A stretch of DNA of 6,447 nucleotides, from contig DOZA01000355.1 of NCBI GenBank assembly GCA_003518245.1, positions 1-6,447 of the forward strand, read 5' to 3'. Each line of letters starts with the position of its first letter. Positions within the stretch are counted from its first letter, which is position 1. The notes under the pieces were generated by a model, which saw only the letters and a program-made list of their open reading frames with translations, was not told the origin of the DNA and searched no databases. The stretch comes from Bacteroidales bacterium (GTDB lineage Bacteria; Bacteroidota; Bacteroidia; Bacteroidales; VadinHA17). Shown here one piece after another: positions 5,983-6,447 of the stretch. The translations under genes were made by a program, and so were the position numbers.

Positions 5983-6447
5983 TTAAGAGGGGAATTCATA
6001 ATTGCGTATGAACTCAGCCGATTTCTCTATTTCAGTATAAAGAACGCGGTCATTTTCAACAAATGTTATTTCTTTCCTGAAAGCAGCAAATATACTTTCT
6101 AAATAATCAGATGATTTTAATGGCCTCCTGAACTCAAGTGCCTGACTGGCACTTAATAATTCCACAGCCAGTATATTTTCCAGGTTTTCAACCACTCTTA
6201 AAAGCTTGGTGGCAGCATTAGCTCCCATACTTACATGATCCTCCTGCTCATTTGAAGAGGGTATTGAGTCAATTGATGCCGGTGTGGCAAGCTGCTTGTT
6301 CTGGCTTACTATTGAAGCAGCAGTATACTGCGGTAACATAAAACCACTATTAAGTCCGGGGTTCGCAATAAGAAACTCAGGCAGGTTACGCTGACCCGAG
6401 ATAAGCCTGTAAACCCTTCGTTCTGATATACTTCCTAACTCGGCCAG
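5983..6447 (-). CDS. hutH: Histidine ammonia-lyase family protein, C-terminal 154 residues (5' end outside window)
   Basis: The frame is open from the window edge to the TAA at 5985-5983. The ATG at 6339 is internal, since 36 upstream codons continue the same homology. Family marks, in visible residues, are SISERR (6-11), NSGFMLPQYTAAS (33-45), PASIDSIPSSNEQEDHVSMG (57-76) and ASQALEFR (100-107). QEDHVSMG is a hallmark of the MIO-type ammonia-lyases, especially HutH, which turns L-histidine into urocanate and ammonia in the first step of the cytoplasmic histidine utilisation pathway. The MIO-forming Ala-Ser-Gly and the residues that decide His versus Tyr or Phe lie outside the window, so tyrosine ammonia-lyase remains possible. 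About 350 residues are missing from a usual length near 500. It converges with the Spy-like gene, 3 bases apart, and no other hut gene is visible. Confidence 0.92.
   Translation of the reverse strand: MAELGSISERRVYRLISGQRNLPEFLIANPGLNSGFMLPQYTAASIVSQNKQLATPASIDSIPSSNEQEDHVSMGANAATKLLRVVENLENILAVELLSASQALEFRRPLKSSDYLESIFAAFRKEITFVENDRVLYTEIEKSAEFIRNYEFPS

Noticed and set aside
5705..5986. 93-codon plus-strand frame within the Spy-like gene
   Set aside because: It is a frame-shifted shadow of the Spy-like coding sequence, and the main frame is intact and typical to its end.
5980..5991. CCCT-TAAG-AGGG hairpin at the end of the Spy-like gene, as a two-way terminator between convergent genes
   Set aside because: The stem is only 4 bp, there is no T-run on either side, and it lies partly inside the lyase gene. 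It is too weak to call.
5983..6339. The lyase as a short complete 118-residue protein starting at ATG 6339
   Set aside because: The frame continues upstream to the window edge with family motifs (SISERR, NSGF), so the ATG is internal and the gene is simply cut by the window.

Overview
The window looks like a chromosomal piece of a Bacteroidota bacterium, most likely of the order Bacteroidales. The evidence is a C-terminal type IX secretion (T9SS) sorting domain on a secreted peptidase, promoter boxes of the Bacteroidota form TAnnTTTG, A-rich gene starts with little or no Shine-Dalgarno sequence, AT-rich DNA with many ATA and AGA/AGG codons, and a sigma factor / small membrane protein / Spy-like protein operon of a kind familiar in this phylum. 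The lineage is inferred from style and protein resemblance, not from a marker gene search.

Layout. On the minus strand, from right to left, a YchF-type ATPase gene (2959 to 1862) overlaps the start of a secreted M14 zinc carboxypeptidase gene (1869 to 160). The first 14 codons of another probable exported protein (42 to 1) then run off the left edge. A 128-bp divergent region (2960-3087) holds two identical TAAATTTG boxes, one per strand, each 27-28 bp from a start codon. On the plus strand follow an exported von Willebrand A protein (3088-4464), an ECF-type sigma factor with a TTG start (4522-5067), a small single-pass membrane protein (5099-5515) and a Spy/CpxP-like periplasmic protein (5512-5979). 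The last two overlap by ATGA. Three bases after that operon, in the opposite direction, is the 3' end of a histidine ammonia-lyase family gene (6447 to 5983), cut by the right edge.

How the genes may work together. The sigma factor, membrane protein and Spy-like protein are best read as one cell-envelope stress or sensing module: a transcription activator, a membrane protein that may hold it inactive, and a periplasmic helical protein that may sense or buffer stress. The exported VWA protein just upstream has its own promoter and may or may not belong to it. The YchF-like protein keeps the P-loop, the DxxG motif and the His at 114, but its switch I segment and redox cysteine position differ strongly from canonical YchF, so it may be a divergent lineage-specific paralogue. 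The lyase belongs to amino acid catabolism and looks unrelated.

No tRNA, rRNA, CRISPR array, insertion sequence or convincing intrinsic terminator was seen. There is no gene-free stretch longer than 300 bases. I did not find a clearly new system. The best candidates are the sigma operon with its cysteine-free putative anti-sigma protein, the divergent YchF, and the three-repeat C-terminal half of the VWA protein.
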